Of a stretch of DNA of 64,000 nt, positions 50,980 to 59,882 are shown piece by piece. Position numbers and translations under genes: made by a program. The DNA is from JAIBJN01 sp963842305 (lineage in GTDB: Bacteria > Actinomycetota > Thermoleophilia > Gaiellales > Gaiellaceae), in NCBI GenBank assembly GCA_963842305.1, contig CAWJFW010000002.1:868001-932000 (forward strand). Reading direction: 5' to 3'. The notes under the pieces were generated by a model. The model was not told where the DNA came from, made no database searches, and saw nothing but the letters and a program-made list of their open reading frames with translations. Numbering within the stretch: position 1 is the stretch's first letter; each line of letters begins with the position of its first letter.

Positions 50980-52797
50980 ATGCCCCAGCTCGTCGACACG
51001 ACGATTCGGCTTCTCTCTCAGGAGCCGCTCGCGGACCGGGTCTCGGCGGCCGGGCTCTACGAGCTGGCCACCGAGCTCGACGGAGCCGGCTTCGCGTGTC
51101 TCGAGGTGTCCGGCGGCGGGTGCTTCGACGCGGCAGTGCGGCGCGGGGTCGAGAGCCCATGGGAACGCATCCGTGCGATTCGCGCGCGCTGCTCGACGCC
51201 GCTCGGGATGGCGTTGCGAGGTCGTTTTCTCGTCGGCTCGCGCCCGGTCTCGGGCGACATCGTCCGCCGGTTCGTGGCCAGCGCGGCCGGAAGCGGCATT
51301 GATGTGTTCAGGCTCCACGACCCGCTGAACGATCTAGGCAATCTTCGCGAGGCTGCGGACGCTATTCGGAGCGCGGGGAAGGAGCTGTCCGTCGGGCTCG
51401 TGCACAGCCCGGGCCCGACGGGTGAGACGGAGGTGCTCCTGGAGCGGGCGCACCACCTCGGCGAGCTCGGCGCGGCCAGAGTCCTGATCCACGATCCGGC
51501 CAGCTCCCTCGACCCTGCCAAGGCGCGGGAGCTCGTGGAGCGCATCGGTCAGGCGAGCGGGCTTCCTGTCGGGCTGCATTGCCAGGGCGCGGGCGGGGTC
51601 GGGCTCGCGGCCGCGATCGAGGCGGTGCGTGCGGGCGCAGAGTGGATCGCAGTCGCGCTCTACCCAATCGCCCTGTCTCTGCATCGCGTCTCGGCGGAGG
51701 CGCTCACCCAGGCGCTCGCCGGCGTCGAGCTCGACACCGGCGTCGAGCTCGAACGGTTGTGGCGCGGCTCGGAGCTCGTGGATGAGGCTCTCGGCGACGA
51801 GCCGGTTCCGCCCCTGTCCCCTCGCGTGGCTGTCCGTGCCGCGGAATACGCGCTGCCGGCCGGCCTGGTCGCGGAGCTCGAGGCGCGCCTTCGCGAGCAC
51901 GACTCCACGGACAGGCTGGACGAGGTCCTGGAGGAGCTGTCACGGATCCGCCGCGAGTGCGGCTGGCCGCCTCTGGCCTCGCCGATCGGGCAGGTGCTCG
52001 GCTCGCAGGCCCTACTCCACGTCCTGGCGGCGCAGCGCTGGCGTTTCGTCGTCGACGAGCTCCGCGATCTCGTCGAGGGGCGGTACGGCAGGCCGCCGGG
52101 GGAGATCGACCCCACGGTCAAGCGCGCCGTCGAGTTGCTCGCGGACGGGGTCGAGCCGGTCGAGGAACCGCCCGAGGCGCTGGAAGAGCTCCGCGAGGAC
52201 GCGAAGGGTCTGGCGTCGAGCGAGGAAGAGCTGCTGCTCCTCGCCCTCTACGGCGAGGATGCGGAGCCATTGCTCCGCTCGGTGCGCGCGCGGGGCAGGC
52301 GGGACGAATCGGACACAGCCGGGCTTGCGCCGGGCGAGGCGGAGCGACTGCGCGAGATCATCCAGCTCGTCCAGGAGTCCGGCATCGGCGAGGTGACGAT
52401 CGAGGAGGGGGAGATGCGCGTCACCGTCCGACGAACCGACGAGCGCACCGAGGAGTCCGTCCTGGCCGTGTCCGTCCCGACCGCGCCCGTCCACGAGGAG
52501 CCCGAGGGCGTCACCGAGCCGCTGAGCAACGACGTCATCAGGATCGAGTCGCCGATGGTCGGCACGTTCTACCGCGCGCCACAGCCGGGAGCTGCGCCAT
52601 TCGTCGAGGAGGGCGACACCGTCGAATTCGGGCAGACGCTCTGCATCCTCGAAGCGATGAAGCTCATGAACGAGGTCAAGGCCGAGTCCGAGGGCATCGT
52701 CAGACGCGTCTGCGTCGAGAACGCAGCTCCGGTGCAGTACGGCGACCTACTGTTCGAGCTCGAGCCCCTGAACGGTCGTCCGCTCGACGCGCTCTAG
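50980..52797 (+). CDS. Biotin carboxyl carrier protein fused to a degenerate carboxyltransferase domain
   Basis: A 605-aa protein. Residues 1-420 are related to the carboxyltransferase domain of pyruvate carboxylase B / oxaloacetate decarboxylase (PycB/OadA): VDTTIRLLSQEPLADRVS, FRLHDPLNDLGNLREAADAI and GLHCQGAGGVGLAAAIEAV. But the active site is damaged: the carbamylated Lys motif (MKDMAG) is IHDPASS at about residue 168, and the second His of the metal-binding HxH is Gln (HCQ) at about 200. Residues about 445-605 are AccB-like: REIIQLVQESGIGEVTIEEG followed by a lipoyl domain with the biotinylation site EAMKLMNEV (Lys at about 560). Downstream lies accC. It probably serves as a biotin carrier with a structural fold attached. 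Confidence 0.75.
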   Translation: MPQLVDTTIRLLSQEPLADRVSAAGLYELATELDGAGFACLEVSGGGCFDAAVRRGVESPWERIRAIRARCSTPLGMALRGRFLVGSRPVSGDIVRRFVASAAGSGIDVFRLHDPLNDLGNLREAADAIRSAGKELSVGLVHSPGPTGETEVLLERAHHLGELGAARVLIHDPASSLDPAKARELVERIGQASGLPVGLHCQGAGGVGLAAAIEAVRAGAEWIAVALYPIALSLHRVSAEALTQALAGVELDTGVELERLWRGSELVDEALGDEPVPPLSPRVAVRAAEYALPAGLVAELEARLREHDSTDRLDEVLEELSRIRRECGWPPLASPIGQVLGSQALLHVLAAQRWRFVVDELRDLVEGRYGRPPGEIDPTVKRAVELLADGVEPVEEPPEALEELREDAKGLASSEEELLLLALYGEDAEPLLRSVRARGRRDESDTAGLAPGEAERLREIIQLVQESGIGEVTIEEGEMRVTVRRTDERTEESVLAVSVPTAPVHEEPEGVTEPLSNDVIRIESPMVGTFYRAPQPGAAPFVEEGDTVEFGQTLCILEAMKLMNEVKAESEGIVRRVCVENAAPVQYGDLLFELEPLNGRPLDAL

Positions 52798-52936
52798 TGG
52801 GCTTGGCCGCGGCCCCTCCCGTCCCGGGGCACCCCGTCCCACCACCCGCTTTCGAGCGTATTGCTGGAATCCGCACGCGTGGCGCGCGGATCGTGCCGGA
52901 AGGCGCGCGACGTCTCAGAGCCTGCGGTCGGAGTCG

Positions 52937-54301
52937 ATGTTCCGGCGCCTCCTGATCGCCAATCGCGGCGAGGTGGCGGTCCGCCTCGTCCGGGCGTGCC
53001 ACGAGCTGGGAATCGAGGCGGTGGCCGTCTACTCGACCGCCGACCGGGATTCCCTTCACGTCCGGTTGGCGGACGCTGCCATCCACCTCGGCCCTCCCGC
53101 GCCGGCCGAGAGCTACCTCAACATCCCGTCGCTGGTCGCCGCGGCCACGACGACAGGCTGTGAGGCCGTGCACCCGGGCTGGGGCTTCCTCGCCGAGCGC
53201 GCCGAGTTCGCGACCGCGTGCGAGGACAACGATCTCGTCTTCGTCGGGCCGCGGCCGGATTCGATCGAGATCATGGGAGACAAGGTCAGCGCCAAGCGGG
53301 CGGCCGCGGACGCCGGGCTGCCGCTCGTACCCGGCTCGAACGGGACCGCGAGCCTCGAGCAGATCCGCGCCCTTGTCGACGAGATCGGTCTGCCGTTCCT
53401 CCTCAAGGCGGCGGCCGGCGGCGGGGGTCGCGGTATGCGGCTCGTCACCGACGCCGACGATCTCGACTCCGCGTTTCGCACCGCAACTGCCGAGGCCGAG
53501 GCCGCGTTCGGCGACGGGTCGCTTTACGTCGAGCGCGCTATCGAGGGCGCCCGGCACGTCGAGATCCAGGTGCTTGGCGACGGCGAAGGGCGGGCCCTGA
53601 CGCTCGGCGAGCGCGACTGCTCGATCCAGCGCCGTCATCAAAAGCTCGTCGAGGAAGGCCCGTCTCCTGCCGTCTCGCCGGACCTCCGCGCCGAAATGGA
53701 AGCGGCTTCGGGGAGAGCGGTCGAAGCCCTTCGGTACCGCGGGGCCGGCACGATCGAGTTCTTGCTCGACGCCGATGGCGCCTTCTACTTCATCGAGATG
53801 AACACGCGCCTGCAGGTCGAGCATCCGGTCACCGAGCTCGTCACCGGGATCGACCTGGCGCAGGCACAGGTTCGTATCGCCGCGGGCGAGGGCCTTCCGC
53901 AAGCGGGCCGCGCAAAGCTGCGCGGTCACGCGATCGAGCTGCGAATCAACGCCGAGGATCCGGCCAGGGACTTCATGCCCGCTCCCGGGACGGTTGTCCG
54001 CTTCCGGCCCCCGCTCGGTCCCGGTGTCCGCGTCGACACGCATATCGGCGACGGCTACGCGATTCCGCCGTACTACGACTCCCTCGTCGCCAAGGTGATC
54101 GTCTGGGCCGAGGATCGCCCCGCCGCGGTCCGCCGGGCTCGCCGAGCGCTGACAGAATTCGAGCTCGAAGGAGTTCCCACCACCCGAGAGTTGGCGATCG
54201 ACATCATCGACAGCGAGCAGTTCGCGAGCGGGCAGTACACGACCTCGTTCATCGCCGAGGTCGGCCCCTCCCTTCCCTCGCTGAGGCCGGAGGAGGCGTG
54301 A
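52937..54301 (+). CDS. accC: Biotin carboxylase (acetyl-CoA carboxylase subunit)
   Basis: A 454-aa ATP-grasp enzyme. It carboxylates biotin on the carrier protein with ATP and bicarbonate. The N-terminal FRRLLIANRGEVAVRLVRAC, the ATP loop LLKAAAGGGGRGMRLV, the site ERDCSIQRRHQKLVEE and the catalytic FIEMNTRLQVEHPVTELVTG are all present. Full length (E. coli 449). The ATG is 139 bp after the carrier gene. No carboxyltransferase accA/accD genes are in the window. Confidence 0.93.
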   Translation: MFRRLLIANRGEVAVRLVRACHELGIEAVAVYSTADRDSLHVRLADAAIHLGPPAPAESYLNIPSLVAAATTTGCEAVHPGWGFLAERAEFATACEDNDLVFVGPRPDSIEIMGDKVSAKRAAADAGLPLVPGSNGTASLEQIRALVDEIGLPFLLKAAAGGGGRGMRLVTDADDLDSAFRTATAEAEAAFGDGSLYVERAIEGARHVEIQVLGDGEGRALTLGERDCSIQRRHQKLVEEGPSPAVSPDLRAEMEAASGRAVEALRYRGAGTIEFLLDADGAFYFIEMNTRLQVEHPVTELVTGIDLAQAQVRIAAGEGLPQAGRAKLRGHAIELRINAEDPARDFMPAPGTVVRFRPPLGPGVRVDTHIGDGYAIPPYYDSLVAKVIVWAEDRPAAVRRARRALTEFELEGVPTTRELAIDIIDSEQFASGQYTTSFIAEVGPSLPSLRPEEA

Positions 54302-54678
54302 CGAGCCGCCGGGCCGCGCGCCGGACCGCGCTCGAGCTCCTGTACCAGTGGGACCTCACCGGGCAGCCGCTCGTCAGCCTGCACGGCGGAGACGTCGACC
54401 CGTTTGCGCTCGAGCTGGCCGAGGGCGTGGCTGCACAGGCCGAGGAGCTGGACGCGCGCATCACCTCCGCATCGGACGAGTGGCCTGCCGACCGGCTCGG
54501 CGTCGTCGAGAGGAACATCGTCCGTATGGGCCTCTTCGAGCTCGAACGCGGGGGCGTGCCCGTCGAGGTGGCGATCGACGAGGCCGTCTCGCTCGCCAAG
54601 CGGTATGCGAGCGAGGACGCGGGCCGGCTCGTGAACGGGATCCTGGGGCGACTGGCGCGGGAGGCGCAGCAGACGTGA
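54298..54678 (+). CDS. nusB: Transcription antitermination factor NusB
   Basis: A 126-aa helical protein with TSRRAARRTALELLYQWDLT, ARITSASDEWPADRLGVVER, then NIVRMGLFELERGGVPVEVA and the terminal SEDAGRLVNGILGRLARE. It binds boxA RNA with NusE during rRNA transcription. The GTG start overlaps the accC stop (GTGA). Confidence 0.9.
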   Translation: MTSRRAARRTALELLYQWDLTGQPLVSLHGGDVDPFALELAEGVAAQAEELDARITSASDEWPADRLGVVERNIVRMGLFELERGGVPVEVAIDEAVSLAKRYASEDAGRLVNGILGRLAREAQQT

Positions 54679-54869
54679 GCGCGAGCGAGCCTGACGCCGT
54701 CGCGCGGCTTCAGGAGCTCCTCGAGAAGGTCGAGGCGGCCCGGGTCGAGCTCGAGTCGGCGGACGATCCCGAACGCGCGGTGCAGATCCTTCAGGAGCTC
54801 GCCGACCTTTCCAAGGAGGTGCAGGCAGAGGTCGAGCGGGCGCGAAGGGAGGCCGATGCATCGGCCTGA
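54675..54869 (+). CDS. Small coiled-coil protein (XseB-like in size and position)
   Basis: A 64-aa, almost purely helical protein: AVARLQELLEKVEAARVELE, ERAVQILQELADLSKEVQAE and a charged tail. It sits between nusB and a prenyl-synthase gene, where many bacteria have xseB (small subunit of exonuclease VII) before ispA. The size fits, but the XseB pattern (LExGxLxLEEAL) is not clear and no xseA is adjacent, so I leave the symbol empty. Both ends overlap neighbours. Confidence 0.5.
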   Translation: MSASEPDAVARLQELLEKVEAARVELESADDPERAVQILQELADLSKEVQAEVERARREADASA

Positions 54870-55695
54870 CGAGCTGCGCGACCTCGTCGAGGGCTTTCTC
54901 GCGGAGCTCCCCTTCGCCGGCGAGCTCGGAACGCTCGAGGAGGCACTTCGCTACTCCCTGCTCGGCGGGGGGAAGCGCATACGCCCGGTTCTGTGTCTTG
55001 CCACCGGCGAGGCGCTCGAACGCGATCCGGTCGAGCTCCTGCCCGCCGGATGCGCGCTCGAGCTCGTGCATACGTTCAGCCTGGTGCACGACGACCTGCC
55101 CGCCCTCGACGACGACGATCTCCGGCGGGGCCAGCCGAGCTCGCACGTCCGCTTCGGCGAGGACGTCGCCATCCTGGCCGGCGATGCGCTGCTCGCCGAG
55201 GCTTTTCGACTCGCGCTCCGCTATCCAGCGCCTGACGTGGCCCGGGAAGTTGCCGAGGCGACGCTCGGCATGATCGGAGGCCAGTATCTCGACGTCACGG
55301 TCGACGGCGGTCTCGACGCGGACGGGCTCCGCCGGCTCCATGCCCTCAAGACGGGACGGCTCCTTCGTGCCGGCGTCACGACCGCGACTGCGGTCGCAGA
55401 GCTTCCCGAGGAGGAGCGGCAGCCGTGGCGTGCCTTCGGGGACGAGCTCGGAGTTCTTTTCCAGATCGTCGACGACATCCTCGACGCGACCGGCACCGCG
55501 GAGGAGCTCGGGAAGACGCCGGGGAAGGACGAGGCTGCCGGCAAGGTCACGTATGTCTCGCTGCACGGTATGGATCGGGCGCGCGAGCTCGCCGACGATG
55601 CGCGGGCGCGAGTCAACGAACGCCTCGAGAGCCTGCCCGCCGACACCTCGGTCCTGACCGAGCTCGTCGCTACCATCCGCGATCGGTCGAGCTGA
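54856..55695 (+). CDS. ispA: Polyprenyl (farnesyl/geranylgeranyl) diphosphate synthase
   Basis: A 279-aa all-helical trans-prenyl synthase. The first Asp-rich motif is VHDDLPALDDDDLRRG (DDxxxxD type, with extra Asp) near residue 75. The second is QIVDDILDATGT near residue 205. LLGGGKRIRPVLCLATGEAL is the conserved IPP-binding region. The bulky residues before the first motif (TFSL) suggest a short-chain product (C15). Length is a little below E. coli IspA (299). Confidence 0.88.
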   Translation: MHRPDELRDLVEGFLAELPFAGELGTLEEALRYSLLGGGKRIRPVLCLATGEALERDPVELLPAGCALELVHTFSLVHDDLPALDDDDLRRGQPSSHVRFGEDVAILAGDALLAEAFRLALRYPAPDVAREVAEATLGMIGGQYLDVTVDGGLDADGLRRLHALKTGRLLRAGVTTATAVAELPEEERQPWRAFGDELGVLFQIVDDILDATGTAEELGKTPGKDEAAGKVTYVSLHGMDRARELADDARARVNERLESLPADTSVLTELVATIRDRSS

Positions 55696-56438
55696 TGCTC
55701 CACAGGCCGAGCTCCGAGGGAACGATCGTCATCAGCCAGCCCGCTCACGCCTGGGTGTCCGGCCAGATCGCCCGTGCCTGGGCCGAGCCGTTCGAGCCCT
55801 GGGAGGAGGTGTGCCTGGGTGCCGAGCAGCACGACATCGCCTGGATCGGATGGGAGCGCGCTCCCGAGCGCGATCCGGAGACAGGGCTGCCGTACACGTT
55901 CTCGGCACTGCCGCGGCTTCGCCGGCTCGAGCTCTGGTCGGGAGCCGCCGCCCGTCTCGTGCCGCAGTCGCGCTACGCCGCGCTCCTCGTCTCGCTGCAC
56001 GGCACCTTGCTGGTCGAGCGCTTTCCGCCGGGCGGCGACGAGGACGTGCAGCGTGCCCTCGCCGACTACCTGGAGCGCGAGCGCGACTTTCAGGCCCGCA
56101 TGGTCGAGTCGCTGCGACACGATTCGCGCTACAGCCCCCACGCGACGCCGGAGGCACAGGAACGAAACCGGGAGTTGATCTTCGACTGGGACGGGCTGTC
56201 GCTCGCAGTTCTGCACGGCGTCACCAAGGAGCGGACGGCGGCGGGCCATACGCTCGCGCCGTCGGCGGGCGATCCGTCGAAAGTCTCGGTCTCGCCGTGG
56301 CCGTTCCGGGAGCAGGAGGTGACGCTCGTCAGCGAGGGCCGACTCCTCACGGAGACCTATGGGAACGAGGCCGACCTGCGCCGGGGATTCGCGAAGGCGC
56401 CGTGGAGGACGATCGCGGCGAAGCTCGTCCCCGCATGA
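55695..56438 (+). CDS. DUF3891-family protein
   Basis: A 247-aa protein. It matches DUF3891 by its conserved early His-Asp and Trp residues: GAEQHDIAWIGWERAPERDP, LPYTFSALPRLRRLELWSGA and AALLVSLHGTLLVER. The conserved His and Asp residues suggest a metal-dependent hydrolase, but no activity is known to me. It shares one base with the ispA stop codon end, so it is probably coupled to it. Confidence 0.75.
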   Translation: MLHRPSSEGTIVISQPAHAWVSGQIARAWAEPFEPWEEVCLGAEQHDIAWIGWERAPERDPETGLPYTFSALPRLRRLELWSGAAARLVPQSRYAALLVSLHGTLLVERFPPGGDEDVQRALADYLERERDFQARMVESLRHDSRYSPHATPEAQERNRELIFDWDGLSLAVLHGVTKERTAAGHTLAPSAGDPSKVSVSPWPFREQEVTLVSEGRLLTETYGNEADLRRGFAKAPWRTIAAKLVPA

Positions 56439-56539
56439 GGCGTCTTCCGCGACGGGCGACGACTTTGGCCACGTGGCCTCTTCCAGGCGTTCATTCGTGA
56501 CACTTCGTCAGCTGAGTGAGGGGGTACGCTTTCTCGCTC

Positions 56540-57274
56540 ATGTCCGCGAAGAAGCGTCTCGATGTGGTGCTCGTGGAGCGCGGGCTGGCCGAGAGCCGCT
56601 CAAAGGCCCAGGCGCTGGTCCTGGCCGGCCGGGTGAAGGGGCATTCCAAGGCCGGCGAGCAGGTCGACGAGGGTGCCGAGCTCGAGGTCGAGGCAGGTGC
56701 TCGGTTCGTCTCGCGCGGCGGCGAGAAGCTCGACGGTGGTCTCGAGGCATTCGGCCTCGAGGTCGTCGGCGAGGACTGCCTCGACGTGGGCGCCTCCACG
56801 GGCGGCTTCACCGACTGCCTGCTCCAGGCCGGCGCATCGCGTGTGATGGCGCTCGACGTGGGTTATGGGCAGCTCCACCCGAGGCTCCGGGAAGACCCGC
56901 GGGTTACCGTCCTCGAGCGCACGAACGTCCGCGACATCCGCTGCGAGGATCTCCCCTTCAGGCCGACGTTCGTGGTGTGCGACGTCGCCTTCATCGGCCT
57001 CGCCAAGGCGCTCCCGCCCGCGCTCGCCTGTGCCGCGCCGGGGTGGCGTGCGCTGGCGCTCGTCAAGCCCCAGTTCGAGGCTGGGCCCGGCGACGTCGGC
57101 AAGGGTGGCGTCGTTCGCGATCCAGAGGTGCACCGACGCGTTCTCGACGAAGTGGTCGCGCGGGCGCCGTCCTGGGGAGCCCGGGTCGTCGGGATCGAGC
57201 CGTCGCCGCTTCTGGGGCCGAAGGGAAATCGGGAGTTCTTCCTGCACCTCGTCGACGCGTCGGGAGGCGTGTGA
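56540..57274 (+). CDS. tlyA: TlyA-type rRNA 2'-O-methyltransferase
   Basis: A 244-aa protein. The N-terminal S4 RNA-binding domain is RLDVVLVERGLAESRSKAQA followed by LVLAGRVKGHSKAG. The FtsJ-like domain has the SAM motif CLDVGASTGGFTDCLLQAGA and the KDKE-type residues including VKPQFEAG. TlyA methylates C1409 in 16S and C1920 in 23S rRNA in mycobacteria, which confers capreomycin sensitivity. Start at 56540 avoids a short upstream extension. The stop overlaps nadK. Confidence 0.9.
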   Translation: MSAKKRLDVVLVERGLAESRSKAQALVLAGRVKGHSKAGEQVDEGAELEVEAGARFVSRGGEKLDGGLEAFGLEVVGEDCLDVGASTGGFTDCLLQAGASRVMALDVGYGQLHPRLREDPRVTVLERTNVRDIRCEDLPFRPTFVVCDVAFIGLAKALPPALACAAPGWRALALVKPQFEAGPGDVGKGGVVRDPEVHRRVLDEVVARAPSWGARVVGIEPSPLLGPKGNREFFLHLVDASGGV

Positions 57275-58062
57275 CGCCGCCGGCCCGTCGGATTGCGATC
57301 ATGGCCACTCCGGGCAGGCCCGGTGTGGTCGACGATGCACGGCAGCGGGTGGAGGAGCAGGCGGCCGCGGCGGGCGTCGAGCTCGGCGTGCCCGAGGACG
57401 ACACCCTCGACCTTCTTGTCGTGCTCGGCGGAGACGGGACGATGCTCAGGGCTCTGCGGGCGACTCTCGGGACCGGGACGCCCGTGTTCGGGATCAACTT
57501 CGGTCGCGTGGGGTTCCTCACGACGGTCGACGACGACGAGCTCGAATCCGCGTTGGCGCGCGCGCTCGCGGGCGACGTCCGTGTGGTCGACCTCTGTACG
57601 CTCGAGGCCCGGCTGAACGGCGAGACGCACGCCGCCGTGAACGACGTCGTCGTCACCAGCTCGCGGCCTGGCCGCATGGTCGAGCTCGGCTGGGCGGTGG
57701 CCGGCGAGAACCTCGGCGACCAGCCCTGCGACGGGATGATCTGCTGCACGCCGTCCGGCTCGACCGCCTACAACCTCTCGAACGGCGGGCCCGTGCTGAT
57801 GTGGGGCCTCGAGGCGATGGCGATGACGTTCGTCGCGCCGCACTCGCTGCGCGCACGGGCGCTCGTCGTCCCCCGCGGCCACGACGTCAGGATCACGAAC
57901 CGCTCGAAGGAGCTCGCGGTTACGGTCCTCGTCGACGGACGTGCCGTGGGCGAGCTTGCAAGCGGCGACGAGATCACGGCCGTCGTCGGCGCCGACCAGT
58001 CGCGGCTCGCAGTCCTGCCCGAGGTCACGTTCTTCACGCGCTACCACGAAGTGTTTCCCTAA
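57271..58062 (+). CDS. nadK: NAD kinase
   Basis: A 263-aa enzyme phosphorylating NAD to NADP. The GGDGT catalytic motif is VVLGGDGTMLRALRATLG at residues about 53-57. Other conserved parts are GINFGRVGFLTTVD, NDVVVTSSRPGRMVELGW and CTPSGSTAYNLSNGGPV. It begins at GTG 57271 (overlap with tlyA); an ATG 10 codons later is possible. The order tlyA-nadK-recN is the mycobacterial one. Confidence 0.93.
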   Translation: MTPPARRIAIMATPGRPGVVDDARQRVEEQAAAAGVELGVPEDDTLDLLVVLGGDGTMLRALRATLGTGTPVFGINFGRVGFLTTVDDDELESALARALAGDVRVVDLCTLEARLNGETHAAVNDVVVTSSRPGRMVELGWAVAGENLGDQPCDGMICCTPSGSTAYNLSNGGPVLMWGLEAMAMTFVAPHSLRARALVVPRGHDVRITNRSKELAVTVLVDGRAVGELASGDEITAVVGADQSRLAVLPEVTFFTRYHEVFP

Positions 58063-58129
58063 GTGCCTCGCCCGACCTCGTCCTCCGGCCCTCTGAGCGG
58101 CTGCAAAGCGGCGTCGGCCGTCGTCCTCA

Positions 58130-58163
58130 GGAGCCCGCGTACCTCGGTCGGTACGCGGGCTCC
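58130..58163. terminator. Strong hairpin between nadK and recN
   Basis: A perfect 14-bp stem (GGAGCCCGCGTACC / GGTACGCGGGCTCC) around a 6-nt loop, 68 bp after nadK. Only two Ts follow, so it may act as a terminator, attenuator or RNA-stabilising element. It lies just 15 bp before the first usable recN start. Confidence 0.6.
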
Positions 58164-58178
58164 TTGCGTCCTAATCCC

Positions 58179-59882
58179 GTGCGCATTTCGCGCCTCACAA
58201 GACCGGCAACGGAGCCGGACGAGGCACTAGTCCTGCTCCGTCGCCTGCGCATCGAGAACTTCGTTCTCATCCGCGAGGCCGACCTCGCGTTCGCGCCCGG
58301 GCTGAACGCCGTCACCGGCGAGACCGGTGCGGGCAAGACGATCCTGGCGCAGGCCGTCGGGCTCCTTCTGGGCGCTCCGGGCGATGCCGCGTACCTGGGG
58401 CCCGGCGCGGAGGAGGCCTACGTCGAGGCCGAGCTCGACCTCCCGGAGGAGTTGCTCGACGACCCGGGCCTCGAGTCGATCGCCGAGCTGCGTCCCGCGG
58501 GAGAGGAGGGCCTCGTGGCCGCGCGACGCGTGTTCGCCGACGGCCGCACGCGTGCCTACGCATGGGGCCGCGCGGTCCCGCGCGAGGATTTGGCGGCGCT
58601 CGTGGAGCGGCTGCTCGCGATGTCGGGGCAGTTCGAGCAGCGTCGCCTCGCGAGGGCCTCCCATCAGCTCGACGTCCTCGACGCGTTCGTCGGTGAGGAG
58701 CAGCTCCGTCGCAGGGCCGACCTCCGCCGCGCCTGGCGCGAGCTGCAGGCCGCCCGGCGCGGGCGCGACGAGCTGGCGGCGGCCGCCGCCGGGCGCGGAG
58801 AGCGGCTCGCCGAGCTCGCCGAGCTCGTCGCGCGGACGGACGGCATCGAGGCCGGAGACGAGGAGCGGCTCCTCGCCGCGCGCGAGCTGCTCAGGCACGT
58901 GACCGAGCTCGCGGAGGCGGGGGCGACCGCCATCGAGGCCCTCGATCCCCAGCAGGGAGACGAACGAGGCGCCGTCGCACGGGTCGCCGAGGCCGCGCAG
59001 GCCCTCGGCGCGGTTGCGTCGCTTGCGCCCGAGCTGGGCGAGGTGGCCGCAGAACTGGGCGAGGCCGAGGTGCGCGTGCGCGAAGCATCCTCGACGCTGC
59101 ACGCGTTCCTTTCCTCGCTCGAGGCCGAACCGGGACGGTTGGACGCGGTCGAGGCGGAGCTCGACCGCATCTCGGAGGCCAGACGGAGATTCGGCGCGGC
59201 CAGCACGGAGGAGCTGCTCGGGCGCGCGGCCGCGGCGCAGGTGGAGCTGGCACAGGTTGCGGCCGGCGTCGACCCGATGGAGGAGGCCGAGCGTGCGGTG
59301 GCGGAAGCGGAAGGCAGGGTGGGGGAGCTGGCCGGGGCCCTCTCCGCGGAACGGGCCGCGGCTGCCGATCCGTTCGCGGAGGCCGTTGCCGGAGAGCTCC
59401 AAGGACTCGGCATGGGTGACGGCGAGTTCAGGGTCGAGCTCGCCGAGCGTGACTCGGGCCCGACCGGGAGGGACGGAGTGTCGTTCCTCGTCCGCCCGAA
59501 TCCTGGTCTGCCGTTCGCGCCGGCTGACGAGACGGCATCCGGCGGCGAGCTGTCCCGCATCGCGCTCGCCCTTCGGGCCGTCGCGCATGCCTCGGCCGGC
59601 GAGCCGACGATCGTCTTCGACGAGATCGACGCCGGAATCGGCGGTCGCACCGCCCATGCCGTCGCCGACGCTCTCGCCCGACTCGCCGACACGGCGCAGC
59701 TCCTCACCATCACGCACCTCCCGCAGATCGCCAGTGCCGCGGAGGCGCACTTCCGTGTCGAGAAGGTCCCGGGCGACCCGACGCACACCCGGATCGAGCG
59801 GCTTGCGGAGGAGGAGCGCAAGGACGAGCTGGAACGTATGCTGGGCGGTGCCGAGTTCCTCTCCACGGTGCGCCGCAGTTGA
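58179..59882 (+). CDS. recN: DNA repair protein RecN
   Basis: An SMC-like ATPase for double-strand-break repair. The head begins LLRRLRIENFVLIREADLAF with Walker A GETGAGKTILAQAVGLLLG. Two coiled-coil arms (about residues 170-370) are rich in Ala, Glu and Arg. The C-head has SGGELSRIALALRAVAHAS and Walker B PTIVFDEIDAGIGG. Length is 567 aa from the GTG at 58179. A CTG at 58233 gives the more usual N-terminus and 549 aa. The GTG start is close behind a strong hairpin, so the true start is uncertain. Confidence 0.9.
   Translation: MRISRLTRPATEPDEALVLLRRLRIENFVLIREADLAFAPGLNAVTGETGAGKTILAQAVGLLLGAPGDAAYLGPGAEEAYVEAELDLPEELLDDPGLESIAELRPAGEEGLVAARRVFADGRTRAYAWGRAVPREDLAALVERLLAMSGQFEQRRLARASHQLDVLDAFVGEEQLRRRADLRRAWRELQAARRGRDELAAAAAGRGERLAELAELVARTDGIEAGDEERLLAARELLRHVTELAEAGATAIEALDPQQGDERGAVARVAEAAQALGAVASLAPELGEVAAELGEAEVRVREASSTLHAFLSSLEAEPGRLDAVEAELDRISEARRRFGAASTEELLGRAAAAQVELAQVAAGVDPMEEAERAVAEAEGRVGELAGALSAERAAAADPFAEAVAGELQGLGMGDGEFRVELAERDSGPTGRDGVSFLVRPNPGLPFAPADETASGGELSRIALALRAVAHASAGEPTIVFDEIDAGIGGRTAHAVADALARLADTAQLLTITHLPQIASAAEAHFRVEKVPGDPTHTRIERLAEEERKDELERMLGGAEFLSTVRRS

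Noticed and set aside
56865..58178. Very long N-terminal extension of recN through tlyA and nadK
   Set aside because: This frame is antisense-like noise in a different frame over two certain genes.
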